A DNA stretch of 64,000 bases from assembly GCA_002399405.1 (NCBI GenBank), contig DHDP01000018.1:249339-313338 (forward strand). The letters run 5' to 3'. This DNA comes from Treponema sp. UBA4873. GTDB lineage: Bacteria; Spirochaetota; Spirochaetia; Treponematales; Treponemataceae. The translations under genes and the position numbers were made by a program. Under the pieces are notes generated by a model. The model worked only from the letters and a program-made list of their open reading frames with translations, searched no databases and had not been told where the DNA came from. This document shows, in pieces, positions 32,498-41,683 of this stretch (the first letter of the stretch is position 1; every line of letters starts with the position of its first letter).

Positions 32498-33766
32498 ATG
32501 AGTGCAGATTTTCCGCTTGATCACGAACAGCTTGCCGGACTGGTAAAGACGTTTCACACGCCGTTTTACCTGTATGACGAACGGGCCATCCGCGACAACC
32601 TGAAATATTTTACGAAAGCTTTCAGCATCTTTCCGTCGTTCCGCGAACATTTCGCCGTAAAGGCCATGCCGAATCCGTATATGCTGAAAATTCTCGGAGA
32701 GGAAGGCTGCGGCACCGACTGCTCAAGTCTTCCGGAACTTATGCTTTCCGACATGGCGGGAATTACGGGTGAAAAGGTCATGTTTACGTCGAATGAAACG
32801 CCTGCCGCCGAATTTCAGTACGCATACGAACACGGCAACATCTGCAATCTTGACGACATCACTCATATTGATTTTCTGAAAAGCGCTCTGGGCGGAAAAC
32901 TCCCGGAACTTATGTGTTTCCGCTATAATCCGGGCCCCCTCAAAGAGGGCGGCAACGCGATTATCGGAAAACCGGAGGAAGCAAAATACGGCCTCACGCG
33001 CGGACAGCTGTTCGAAGCGTACGCGGCATGCAGGGCGGCTGGTGTGCGGCGCTTCGGTCTGCACACTATGGTCGCATCGAACGAGCTCAATCCCGATTTC
33101 TTCGTGGACACGGCTGACATACTGTTCGACTTATGCGTCGAACTTAAAGACAAACTCGGCGTCCGCATTGAGTTTGTCGACCTGGGCGGCGGCATAGGTA
33201 TTCCGTATAAGCCGGGGCAGAAAAAAGTCGACCTTGAGTATGTCGCGCGCGGTATCAGAAAAATATACGACGCAAAAATTGTTCCGGCGGGACTCGACCC
33301 GCTCGGCATTTACTGGGAATGCGGCCGCCCGATTACCGGTCCGTACGGCTGGCTGATTACGACCGCAATACATGAGAAGCATATTTACCGCGATTATATC
33401 GGAGCGGACGCCTGCATGGCGGACCTGATGCGCCCCGGCATGTACGGTGCGTATCATGAACTTACGGTAAGCGGGAAGGAAGACGCGCCGAAAGATCACG
33501 TGTACGACGTCGTCGGCTCTCTCTGCGAGAACTGCGACAAATTTGCAGTCCAGCGCGAACTCCCGAAAATCGACATCGGCGACATACTGATTATTCACGA
33601 CGCCGGCGCGCACGGCAGGGCGATGGGGTTCAACTACAACGGGAAACTCCGCTGCGGCGAAGTGCTCTTGCGCCCTGACGGCAGTTTTAAGGAAATCCGC
33701 CGCCGCGAGACGATCGACGACTACTTTGCAACGCTTGATCTGAACGGAGTGAAATCGTTCAGGTAA
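32498..33766 (+). CDS. PLP-dependent decarboxylase, diaminopimelate decarboxylase family
   Basis: A 422-residue fold-type III decarboxylase. Lys55 in HFAVKAMPNPYML is the PLP Schiff-base lysine; CGTDCSSLPEL, FVDLGGGIGIPY (phosphate-binding glycine loop) and VVGSLCENCDKFA (active-site Cys across the dimer) follow. These fit LysA, which makes lysine from meso-diaminopimelate, the last step of lysine synthesis; related decarboxylases of other amino acids cannot be excluded. Start at the ATG 32498, with GAGG about 6 nt upstream, in preference to an in-frame TTG at 32486. Stands alone after the mgl terminator. Confidence 0.82.
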   Translation: MSADFPLDHEQLAGLVKTFHTPFYLYDERAIRDNLKYFTKAFSIFPSFREHFAVKAMPNPYMLKILGEEGCGTDCSSLPELMLSDMAGITGEKVMFTSNETPAAEFQYAYEHGNICNLDDITHIDFLKSALGGKLPELMCFRYNPGPLKEGGNAIIGKPEEAKYGLTRGQLFEAYAACRAAGVRRFGLHTMVASNELNPDFFVDTADILFDLCVELKDKLGVRIEFVDLGGGIGIPYKPGQKKVDLEYVARGIRKIYDAKIVPAGLDPLGIYWECGRPITGPYGWLITTAIHEKHIYRDYIGADACMADLMRPGMYGAYHELTVSGKEDAPKDHVYDVVGSLCENCDKFAVQRELPKIDIGDILIIHDAGAHGRAMGFNYNGKLRCGEVLLRPDGSFKEIRRRETIDDYFATLDLNGVKSFR

Positions 33767-33848
33767 TACCCGTACTTTTGGTACTAGGGGTAAAACGACT
33801 TTCAGTCCTTCCCGGAACCATAAACTACTTTCATACTTTATAGATGAT

Positions 33849-33853
33849 GGAGG
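33849..33853 (+). promoter_or_regulatory. RBS of the GH16 gene
   Basis: GGAGG 6 nt before the ATG at 33860. The 90 bp upstream contain GTAC-TTTTG-GTAC and an AGGGGTAAAA stretch also seen at 54225, but no convincing promoter. Confidence 0.5.
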
Positions 33854-33859
33854 CGGTAC

Positions 33860-35377
33860 ATGAATACGTACATTGTAAAGTCTGTCGCTGCATGCGTGAT
33901 TTTTTCCTGCATGATGATGGCCGTGCAGGCGCAGGACAAGGGAACGATCGCCCCGGATCAGATTCCGGGAGCAGTCGTCTATATTCCGTATCCGGTGACT
34001 ATCAGCCCCGACGGAAAAACTGGCGACTGGAAAGGCGTTCCTGCATCGCGGTTTACGCAGGGATATCCGGCAAGCCCCGATAAAGCGCAGAATCAGTATG
34101 TCGATTTCTGGCTTGCGGCTGATGCGGATAATATTTATATCCGGGCGGAATCAGCTGACGGGAATATTGTGAGCGGAAAACACGGCGCAAATTACTGGAA
34201 CGAAGATTCAATCGATTTTTATTTTAATTTTACGAAGAAACTGATGGCTCAATCGTATACAAGCGGCATATTCCAGGTAAACGTGAGCCCGCAGTATATC
34301 GGGAAGAAAATCACGGCGGCGGACGTGACAGGTGTGAGCAGTTCGTCGTCGAAGGTGACCGGTTTTGTTTACAAAACTGCTGCCGGCTGGGGATTCGAGG
34401 CCGCCGTTCCGTATTCGCCGTATTTTAAGGCGGAGCACGGTACGACAATCGGTTTTCAGATTCAGGCGAACGGCGCAACCGCTCTGGATCGGGACTCAAA
34501 GCTTATCTGGGGAAACAGCGACACGTCCGACGCGTCGTACCGGGATCCGTCTCTGTTCGGCCGCGCGGTATTCTTTAAAACCGGCAGCACCGACGTTCCC
34601 GTTCCGGCGGAGGTGAGCGGCGGAATTGACGACGTGTTCAAAAAGAACGGCGCCGTCGGAAAGGCGGGGAAGAAGCAGGTATGGACCGACGAGTTCGACT
34701 CCGACGGTGCGCCGTCCGAATCGAAATGGGATTACGACGATCCCATTACCGGTACGTACAACAACGAGCTTCAGACATATACGAACAAAACCGCGAATGC
34801 GTACGTAAAAGGCGGTATGCTTCACATAGACGCGAAGAAAGACGCGGCCGGAAAATGGACGAGTTCCCGCATGGTTACACGCGGAAAAGCGTCGTGGACA
34901 TACGGTTATTTTGAGATTACGGCGAAGCTTCCGGCGGGCAAAGGCGTGTGGCCGGCGCTCTGGATGATGCCGGTATACGACACATACGGCGGGTGGCCCA
35001 ACAGCGGCGAAATAGACATTATGGAATTCGTCGGTTTCCTGCCTGATACGATTCATACTACGGCGCATACGGGAGACTACAATCATACGAAGAACACACA
35101 GAAAACGCGTGCCGGATCGGTGCACGGCGTAACGGACGGTTTTCATACGTACGCAGCCGAATGGAACACAAAAGGAATATTCTGGTACGTCGACGACAAA
35201 CCGTTCTACTATTTTCTCAACGACGGTACGAACTCTTCAAAAACGTGGCCGTTCAACAAGCCGTTCTATCTTATTATGAATGTCGCCGTAGGCGGTTCGT
35301 GGGGCGGCATGCAGGGAGTCGACAAAAATATGACCGAAGCCGATATGGTCGTGGACTATGTCCGCGTGTATCAGTAG
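33860..35377 (+). CDS. Secreted GH16 beta-glucanase with N-terminal CBM9-like domain
   Basis: 505 residues. Signal peptide (about 1-24, ending VQA). Residues about 35-245 form a CBM9/DOMON-like carbohydrate-binding domain (DFWLAADADNIYIRAE, NEDSIDFYFNF, GWGFEAAVPYSPYF). From about 255 follows a GH16 domain with the catalytic signature GEIDIMEF: nucleophile Glu384, Asp386 and acid/base Glu389. Flanking motifs are SSRMVTRGKASWTYGYFEITAKLP and GVWPALWMMP. GH16 enzymes of this type hydrolyse beta-1,3 or mixed beta-1,3-1,4 glucans. Together with the GH94 phosphorylase downstream it suggests use of plant or algal beta-glucans. Confidence 0.92.
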   Translation: MNTYIVKSVAACVIFSCMMMAVQAQDKGTIAPDQIPGAVVYIPYPVTISPDGKTGDWKGVPASRFTQGYPASPDKAQNQYVDFWLAADADNIYIRAESADGNIVSGKHGANYWNEDSIDFYFNFTKKLMAQSYTSGIFQVNVSPQYIGKKITAADVTGVSSSSSKVTGFVYKTAAGWGFEAAVPYSPYFKAEHGTTIGFQIQANGATALDRDSKLIWGNSDTSDASYRDPSLFGRAVFFKTGSTDVPVPAEVSGGIDDVFKKNGAVGKAGKKQVWTDEFDSDGAPSESKWDYDDPITGTYNNELQTYTNKTANAYVKGGMLHIDAKKDAAGKWTSSRMVTRGKASWTYGYFEITAKLPAGKGVWPALWMMPVYDTYGGWPNSGEIDIMEFVGFLPDTIHTTAHTGDYNHTKNTQKTRAGSVHGVTDGFHTYAAEWNTKGIFWYVDDKPFYYFLNDGTNSSKTWPFNKPFYLIMNVAVGGSWGGMQGVDKNMTEADMVVDYVRVYQ

Positions 35378-35505
35378 AAATACACTTTTGTAAAGTATCG
35401 CCCTGTACAGTACGTATTGCGGCCGCCGGCACGTTCCGCGATGCAGCGTGTTTTTCTTGCGGAGGAGAAGCGGCTGTGTTAATATGACTGAACAGGGAGC
35501 GTGCT

Positions 35506-37887
35506 TTGGAAAGCGGAAAAAATTATACAGTCGGTGTTCTTATTAATGAGTTTAACGGCCGGTACCAGACATGCATCAGATCAGGAATTTCATTTTGCGC
35601 GCAGGAAAAGAACGTACAGCTTGCATACTTTGCCGGTAAATCGCTCGATTCACCGTACGGAGATGAAAATTCGGAGAATACGATTTACACGCTTCCTAAA
35701 AAAGGAAATGTCGACGGCATAATCATTCTCACCGGCTCAACCGGAACATTTCTTACAGGTAACGACATAAGGAATTTCGTCGGCAGTTTCGGAAATATCC
35801 CCACAGTAACCATAGGCATTCCCGTTAATGAAAGGAACAACATCGCTGCCGACGGCTCGGACGCCATACGTGAGCTTATGCACCATCTCGCATATGCGCA
35901 TACGTATAAACATTTTGCGTTTTTGTTCGGCCCGGGCAGCAATCACGATGCGGAAATACGGAAGCGGCTGTATCTTGAAGCGGCAGAAAAGGAAAACATA
36001 GCGGTGCAGGACGAGCTGTGTATGAACGGCGACTTCAGCTACGCGAGCGGTATGCATGCTGCCGGTCGGTTTAAGGAAATGAAAGAGCTTCCGTTCGATG
36101 TTATAGTATGTGCGAACGACGATATGGCGCTCGGTTTTATGTATCAGATGGGTGTCTACGGATTCGTCGCTCCGCGCGATTATGCAGTCACAGGTTTTGA
36201 TAATACAGATGACGGACGACACTGCCGACCGCGCCTTACGACAGTCGATCAGTCGTTATCTCTGCAGGGATATGCTGCGCTTGAAAAATTATATGTCCTG
36301 TTGTCGGAAGGCGGTGACGAATCAGTGCAGCCGATTTCTTCATCGCTGTGCATACGGGAATCATGCGGCTGCAATCCGGTCGTAAACGGAAGGCAGACTC
36401 TGCGGAATACGGAAAGCCTGCTTACGAAGGAAGCTGTGGCAGCGTATGTTACGGACAACCGGTTTGACACAAAGGTTTCTCCGTCATGCAGGAACGAGAT
36501 TGTGCAGGTCGTCCGGCTGCTGAGCGCGCAGCTTTTTCTCGACTTGAATTCGCTCCGGCAGAATTCACTTTTTATTTCGACGCTGAACGAATGGCTTGAC
36601 ACGACGGAACACTGGCAGAATTATCTTGAAACATGGACCGACATTATACGGCGCATGCACGAATTTCTGCAGTCATATACGTATTCTTCGAAGGAAACTG
36701 CGTGGATTGAAACTGTGTTCGCGCAGGCATATTCGCTGCTGGCGGAAAAAACATCGCGCTATTATGCATCGCGTCTGAATAACGACGACAACGCTATTAC
36801 GCTGCTGTGCAGATATCTGCCTATGTTTTCTCACGCTGATTCGGTGAATGAAATTATGGATGCTTCGGCAAGGCTCCTTATGTCTTTTTCCGTTCCGTAT
36901 ATTTGTGTTTGCCTGAACGACGAACCGTTCATCGCACTTCCCGTTGCGGACGGAATAAAAACAATGCAGCCGTATGGTACAATGCGGGCGTATATGGTGC
37001 CGGGAAACGGCGGCACGGACTACGGGGCAGGAACTGTCTTCAGCAGCAATGCACTTCTTCCCGATGGCGCAAGGGAGTTGTTCACTAAAAATGACTGCGT
37101 CTTTCTGCCGCTTGTGCAGAACGATTCGTATTTCGGATATGTGTGTATCCCGTACGGCACGGTAAACCCGATCGTGTACGAAATCATCAGATCATGCATT
37201 TCGCATATATGTGACGCATTTGTCCAGACGAATAAAGCCCGGTTCCGCCCTGATATTAATTCCATCCCGCTTCAATATATAGAAACGGATTTACATTTAC
37301 GCATACTTTCCATGAATGATGAAGCTCGGGAATCGTTCGGACCGGACGACGGCTCCCGGAGAAAAGCTGTGTTTCTGGACGAACTGCTGGAAGACGGTTC
37401 CGGTGCAGACAGGGAACGCCTGTACGAACTCGTGCGCAGCACTGAAAACCGGGGAAAGACGGATTATCCCGGAGTGTTGTTAATTAATAAAAGCAGGACG
37501 GAACGTATACCCGTCATACGTACGGAAGCCGTTATGCGCGGAGGAAATAAATGCGTGGCGGTCCGCTGGTATTTGTTTCCGCTGCTTCCTTTTTCTCTCA
37601 CATCGTTTATGCCGCCCGATTCTTTCTATGATTCACGCGGCATAACGCAACGCGAACGCGAAATTCTGCTTATGGTGCGCGAAGGAAAACCGATTTCCGC
37701 CATAGCCGGAAAACTGTGCATTGCAGAGAGCACCGTGAAAGGGCATATTACAAAAATATATGATAAACTCGGCGTTTCCGGCCGCAGTGAACTCAATGCA
37801 TGTCTGGAATCGCAGGTCAAAAGTGCAGTTGATTCTCCCGTCCGTCTTTTTTCTCTGTTAAAAAGCGCGCTTGCCGTTAAAGACTAG
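35506..37887 (+). CDS. Hybrid regulator: GalR/LacI-type sensor with C-terminal LuxR HTH
   Basis: 793 residues. N-terminal about 1-290 is a LacI/GalR-type sugar-sensing domain (TVGVLINEFNGRYQTCIRSGI, DVIVCANDDMALGFM, AVTGFDNTDDGRHCRPRLTTVDQS) without the usual N-terminal LacI helix-turn-helix. The middle (about 300-640) is helical with a GAF-like region. The C-terminus (about 705-765) is a LuxR-type HTH: GITQREREILLMVREGKPISAIAGKL then IAESTVKGHITKIYDKLGVSGRSEL. Start is TTG at 35506 with GGGAG at 35494-35498; an upstream ATG at 35484 is out of frame. Probably senses a sugar and controls nearby genes (GH16, GH94 or mgl); targets are inference. Confidence 0.85.
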   Translation: MESGKNYTVGVLINEFNGRYQTCIRSGISFCAQEKNVQLAYFAGKSLDSPYGDENSENTIYTLPKKGNVDGIIILTGSTGTFLTGNDIRNFVGSFGNIPTVTIGIPVNERNNIAADGSDAIRELMHHLAYAHTYKHFAFLFGPGSNHDAEIRKRLYLEAAEKENIAVQDELCMNGDFSYASGMHAAGRFKEMKELPFDVIVCANDDMALGFMYQMGVYGFVAPRDYAVTGFDNTDDGRHCRPRLTTVDQSLSLQGYAALEKLYVLLSEGGDESVQPISSSLCIRESCGCNPVVNGRQTLRNTESLLTKEAVAAYVTDNRFDTKVSPSCRNEIVQVVRLLSAQLFLDLNSLRQNSLFISTLNEWLDTTEHWQNYLETWTDIIRRMHEFLQSYTYSSKETAWIETVFAQAYSLLAEKTSRYYASRLNNDDNAITLLCRYLPMFSHADSVNEIMDASARLLMSFSVPYICVCLNDEPFIALPVADGIKTMQPYGTMRAYMVPGNGGTDYGAGTVFSSNALLPDGARELFTKNDCVFLPLVQNDSYFGYVCIPYGTVNPIVYEIIRSCISHICDAFVQTNKARFRPDINSIPLQYIETDLHLRILSMNDEARESFGPDDGSRRKAVFLDELLEDGSGADRERLYELVRSTENRGKTDYPGVLLINKSRTERIPVIRTEAVMRGGNKCVAVRWYLFPLLPFSLTSFMPPDSFYDSRGITQREREILLMVREGKPISAIAGKLCIAESTVKGHITKIYDKLGVSGRSELNACLESQVKSAVDSPVRLFSLLKSALAVKD

Positions 37888-37900
37888 TACGAGGCGAGGC

Positions 37901-38905
37901 TCAGGCCCGTTCGGCACGGCAGTCGTCGATGTATAAAGCACACTGATTTTTACCGCCGTCTTTCGCCGCGTACAGAGCCCTGTCGGCGCATGCATACAAC
38001 GCATGGAATGTTGTTCCGTCGTCCGGATATACGGAGATTCCTATGCTGCAGGAAAATTCGAGCGGTATTTTATTCTGCTCGAAAACTGATTTGTAGAGTC
38101 CGCACAATTTCTGCGCTTTTTTCACGGCATTTGCTTTTGTCGTGATATCTTTCATGAATACGATAAATTCATCGCCGCCGACACGTCCCTGGATGTCGCT
38201 TTCGCGGAAGACCATCCGTATGCAATCGGCAAGGCGCGTAATGATTTTATCGCCGGCAATATGCCCAAGCATGTCGTTTATCTGTTTCAGATTATCTATG
38301 TCTATCATCAGAAGGGCGTTTACGGTGTTCTTATATTTCCGGTCAAGGAGCGTGGCGGTAACGAGCATTTCGGATGTAATTTTGTTATAGAGTTTCGTAA
38401 GAGGATCGCGTTCGGCTTTGAAGCGGAGCTGTTCTTCCTCGCGTACCTGTCTGTCTATATTCTCCAAAGCGCCGATGACGATCGGTTTTCTGTATTTTTT
38501 GTGTATGGACATCGTTGTAAGCGAACACCAGATTTCATTGCAGTCATCTACGGCAATTCTGAATTTAAAATTTCGTATGTCGTTGCCGCTGCAAATTTTT
38601 CGAACCGTTTCTTTATAGGCTTCCGTGTCGTCGTGAAAAACTACGTGCGTGAAATCATCATAGATGTTAAGGGCGGACAATACTTTATCGCCGAATACTA
38701 TTTCAAAACTTTTCGTGGGAATGATTTTTCCTTTGCTGATGTCGAAATAAAAAACGGCTTTACCGGCCTGTGCAAAAAGAATATTTATGCATGCCGAGTC
38801 TATTTTTTCCTGTTGTTTTGAGCGCATGAACAGGGTAAAGAATACGACAAACAAAATTCCCGTAAAGCAGCATCCGAAAAAAAGAAAAGACTGTGAAAAA
38901 AACAT
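37901..38905 (-). CDS. Membrane-anchored diguanylate cyclase (PAS-GGDEF)
   Basis: 334 residues. One N-terminal membrane helix (about 5-27), a PAS-like domain (about 35-155, with GALENIDRQVREEEQLRFKAERDPLT leading into the cyclase) and a GGDEF domain with RVGGDEF (GGDEF at 243-247). The inhibitory RxxD site is intact (R234-D237). Should synthesise cyclic di-GMP at the inner membrane. A ribosome-binding site (GGAAGG) precedes the ATG. It converges on the GalR-LuxR regulator with a 13-bp gap and is divergent from the cellobiose phosphorylase. Confidence 0.92.
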   Translation of the reverse strand: MFFSQSFLFFGCCFTGILFVVFFTLFMRSKQQEKIDSACINILFAQAGKAVFYFDISKGKIIPTKSFEIVFGDKVLSALNIYDDFTHVVFHDDTEAYKETVRKICSGNDIRNFKFRIAVDDCNEIWCSLTTMSIHKKYRKPIVIGALENIDRQVREEEQLRFKAERDPLTKLYNKITSEMLVTATLLDRKYKNTVNALLMIDIDNLKQINDMLGHIAGDKIITRLADCIRMVFRESDIQGRVGGDEFIVFMKDITTKANAVKKAQKLCGLYKSVFEQNKIPLEFSCSIGISVYPDDGTTFHALYACADRALYAAKDGGKNQCALYIDDCRAERA

Positions 38906-39064
38906 AGTACGACACCTTCCAAAACTTTTTTATTACAATTATCAGGCACAGTTAAAAATGATACAGCAGCAAAGATTTATCTCTCAGCAAAGTTAATAAT
39001 GCAGATATCAGACTTTTTATATATGAAATTATATTTATTTTTTGCCTGTTGCGCAAGTTGTTTC

Positions 39065-39112
39065 CGGCAAAATTGCCGATAATTTTGACAAATGCCCATG
39101 GTATGGTATACT
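39065..39112 (+). promoter_or_regulatory. Promoter and candidate operator of the GH94 gene
   Basis: The roughly 300-bp AT-rich gap 38906-39208 holds this promoter: TTGACA (39085-39090), 16-bp spacer, TATACT (39107-39112). Directly upstream CGGCAA (39065-39070) and TTGCCG (39073-39078) form an inverted repeat, a possible regulator site. GGAGGAG at 39197-39203 is the RBS. Nothing else is recognised in the gap. Confidence 0.65.
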
Positions 39113-39208
39113 ATGATTCTACAACGTTTTCGTAATTTGTGGACGACTGATGATTGTGCGTCCTGTACATTTATCAGCTTCGCGTGATTTCTTATGGAGG
39201 AGAAACTT

Positions 39209-41638
39209 ATGCAGTACGGTTATTTTGACGATGTGAACAAGGAGTATGTCATTACGCGGCCCGATACACCGCAGTCGTGGAGCAATTATCTTGGTTCCAC
39301 GGTGTACGGCGCCGTCATTACAAACAATGCCGGAGGCTACGGATTTTATAAATCGGGTGCACAGGGACGTTTTATGCGCCTCAGATTCAATTCCGTACCG
39401 ATGGATCAGCCGGGGCGTTACTTTTACCTGCGCGACAGAGAGTCGGGCGACTACTGGTCCGCAAGCTGGCAGCCTGTCGGAAAGCCGCTCGAAAAATACA
39501 GAAGCACCTGCCGCCACGGCACGGCGTACACTGTCATTACGTCGGAGTACTCGGACATCAAATCGGAAACGACATACTACGTGCCGCTCGGACAGCTGTT
39601 CGAATACTGGCGTCTCAAAGTGACGAATACCGGGAAAAAAACGCGGAAACTTTCGGCGTTCAGCTACTGCGAATTTACGAACCAGTGGAACACGACTCAG
39701 GATCAGGTGAATCTGCAGTATTCTCTTTTCATCGTGAAGGGGGAGAAGGCCGGCGACAATCTGCTGCGCTATTCCATTCAGGACAACCTGTACGTTCAGC
39801 ATCCCGAATGGGAGGAAGGCGGCGCGTTCATGCACGAATGGGTTGCACTCGTCGGTTCTCCGATGAAGGGATACGACACCTCCCGGGAAGCTTTCATCGG
39901 AACGTACGGTTCGTATAAGGAACCTCAGGCCGTTATTAACGGCAGATGCTCGGATTCGAACGCGTACGGCGACAACAGCTGCGGTTCCGTGGAAACGGAA
40001 ATCGAGCTTATGCCGGGCGAGACGAAGGAAATCATGCTTATGGTCGGCATAGGCGATGCAGACGCGGTCGGTAAGAAAATCGTTGAAGAATACGGTTCGT
40101 TTCAGCGTGCGGATAAAGAACTTGCTGAACTGAAACGCCGGTGGCATTCGGAGCTTGACAGTTTCAAAGCCGACACACCCGATGCGGATATCAATCATAC
40201 GGTCAATATGTGGGGGCTGTACAACTGTCTTATCACTTTTGCGTGGTCGCGCGCCGCAAGTCTCGTATATAACGGAGAGCGGGACGGACTCGGCTTCAGG
40301 GACAGCGTTCAGGATATCCTCGGCGTAAATGCCGCCGTTCCGGAACAGGCTGAGGAGCGCCTTGTACGGATGCTTTCCGGACAGGTTGCATGCGGCGGCG
40401 CCATACCAGTTATCCGTGTGGACCACAATCCGGGGCACGAGCAGAGTCCGAAACCGGAGGAATTCCGTTCCGACGACTGCGAGTGGTTTTTTAACGCGGT
40501 GCCGGCGTATGTTGCCGAGACCGGAAATTTTGACTTCTACAATAAAATCGTACCGTATGCCGATCACGGAGAAGCGACCGTGTACGGGCATCTGAAACAG
40601 GCGCTGCTCTTCAACCTTGAGCGTACGGGCAAAGACGGAATTCCCGCGGGACTGCTCGCCGACTGGAACGACTGTCTTAAGACGGGATATCACGGGGAAA
40701 GCGTGTTTGTCACCTTCCAGCTCCGGCTCGGGCTCACGACATATGCCGATATTTCGCGGCGCCTCGGAAAGCCGGAGGAAGAAAAATGGGCGCTTGCGGA
40801 ACGGGACAGGCTCGACGAAGCGATTCGGAAAACATGCTGGGACGGAAAGTGGTTCATCTGGGCTGTCGGCGAAGACGGTACGGTGTACGGCACGCAGAAA
40901 ACGGACGAAGGACAGGTGTATCTGAATACGCAGGTATGGGCCGTACTCAGCGGCGCTGCGACGGCGGAGCAGACGGAACTCGCTCTCAAAGCTGTTCACG
41001 AAAAGCTTGCGACACCGTACGGACTCATGCTCTGTGCGCCGCCTTTCGTACATGCGCCGCAGTCGACAATGTCGTCGGTTGTCTTCCTGAAGGGAATCAA
41101 GGAGAACGCAGGCATATTCAACCACACGCAGGGATGGGGCATCATGGCGGAGACGCTTGCAGGAAACGGAGACCGCGCGTATGAATACTGTAAAGCGGCG
41201 CTTCCCGCTGCGTATAACAGCCGTGCGGAAATCCGCCAGATGGAGCCGTACGTGCAGGGTCAGACGACGTATTCGACATTCAGCCCTCGTGCGGGAAACG
41301 CGCGGACATCGTGGCTTTCCGGCGCCGCAACGTGGTCGTACTACAGCATTACGCAGTACATGCTCGGAATCCGTCCGTTGTACGACGGCATGCTTATTGA
41401 CCCGTGCATCGCGCACGACTGGGACGGATTTAAAGTCGTGCGCCGGTGGAGGGGGAAACTGCTGAACATCGAAGTAAAGAATCCGCAGCATGTATGCAGG
41501 GGCATAGAGTACATAACGCTGAACGGAGAACGCATGGACGGCGCCGTAGTTCCCGCGGACGGACTCAGGGACGGAGAAAACGAAATTGTCGCGTATATGG
41601 GAAAAGCCGCCGTACCGGTTCCTGCGGAGCGTTTGTAA
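39209..41638 (+). CDS. Cellobiose phosphorylase (GH94)
   Basis: An 809-residue cytoplasmic glycoside phosphorylase; cellobiose plus phosphate gives glucose 1-phosphate and glucose, saving one ATP. Family features are MQYGYFDDVNKEYVITRPDTPQSWSNYLG at the N-terminus, a beta-sandwich domain (RFNSVPMDQPGRYFYLRD, SYCEFTNQWNTTQDQ) and an (alpha/alpha)6 barrel with GERDGLGFRDSVQDILG, CEWFFNAVPAY and the catalytic acid region LLADWNDCLK (Asp485 begins DWND), then YNSRAEIRQMEPYVQGQTTYSTFSPRAGNARTSWLSGAATW. Length and motifs fit cellobiose rather than cellodextrin phosphorylase. The ATG at 39209 follows the GGAGGAG; an in-frame ATG at 39194 lies before it. Confidence 0.93.
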   Translation: MQYGYFDDVNKEYVITRPDTPQSWSNYLGSTVYGAVITNNAGGYGFYKSGAQGRFMRLRFNSVPMDQPGRYFYLRDRESGDYWSASWQPVGKPLEKYRSTCRHGTAYTVITSEYSDIKSETTYYVPLGQLFEYWRLKVTNTGKKTRKLSAFSYCEFTNQWNTTQDQVNLQYSLFIVKGEKAGDNLLRYSIQDNLYVQHPEWEEGGAFMHEWVALVGSPMKGYDTSREAFIGTYGSYKEPQAVINGRCSDSNAYGDNSCGSVETEIELMPGETKEIMLMVGIGDADAVGKKIVEEYGSFQRADKELAELKRRWHSELDSFKADTPDADINHTVNMWGLYNCLITFAWSRAASLVYNGERDGLGFRDSVQDILGVNAAVPEQAEERLVRMLSGQVACGGAIPVIRVDHNPGHEQSPKPEEFRSDDCEWFFNAVPAYVAETGNFDFYNKIVPYADHGEATVYGHLKQALLFNLERTGKDGIPAGLLADWNDCLKTGYHGESVFVTFQLRLGLTTYADISRRLGKPEEEKWALAERDRLDEAIRKTCWDGKWFIWAVGEDGTVYGTQKTDEGQVYLNTQVWAVLSGAATAEQTELALKAVHEKLATPYGLMLCAPPFVHAPQSTMSSVVFLKGIKENAGIFNHTQGWGIMAETLAGNGDRAYEYCKAALPAAYNSRAEIRQMEPYVQGQTTYSTFSPRAGNARTSWLSGAATWSYYSITQYMLGIRPLYDGMLIDPCIAHDWDGFKVVRRWRGKLLNIEVKNPQHVCRGIEYITLNGERMDGAVVPADGLRDGENEIVAYMGKAAVPVPAERL

Positions 41639-41683
41639 CAAAACGTGAAACGCTTTTGCCGCTTCGGGGTTATACTGGATAGT

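Noticed and set aside
35484..35505. ATG at 35484 as start of the GalR-LuxR regulator
   Set aside because: It is out of frame; the TTG at 35506 has GGGAG at proper spacing.
38906..39064. Small genes or RNA in the AT-rich gap
   Set aside because: No open frame with an RBS, no promoter-terminator pair and no stable hairpin were found apart from the GH94 promoter region.
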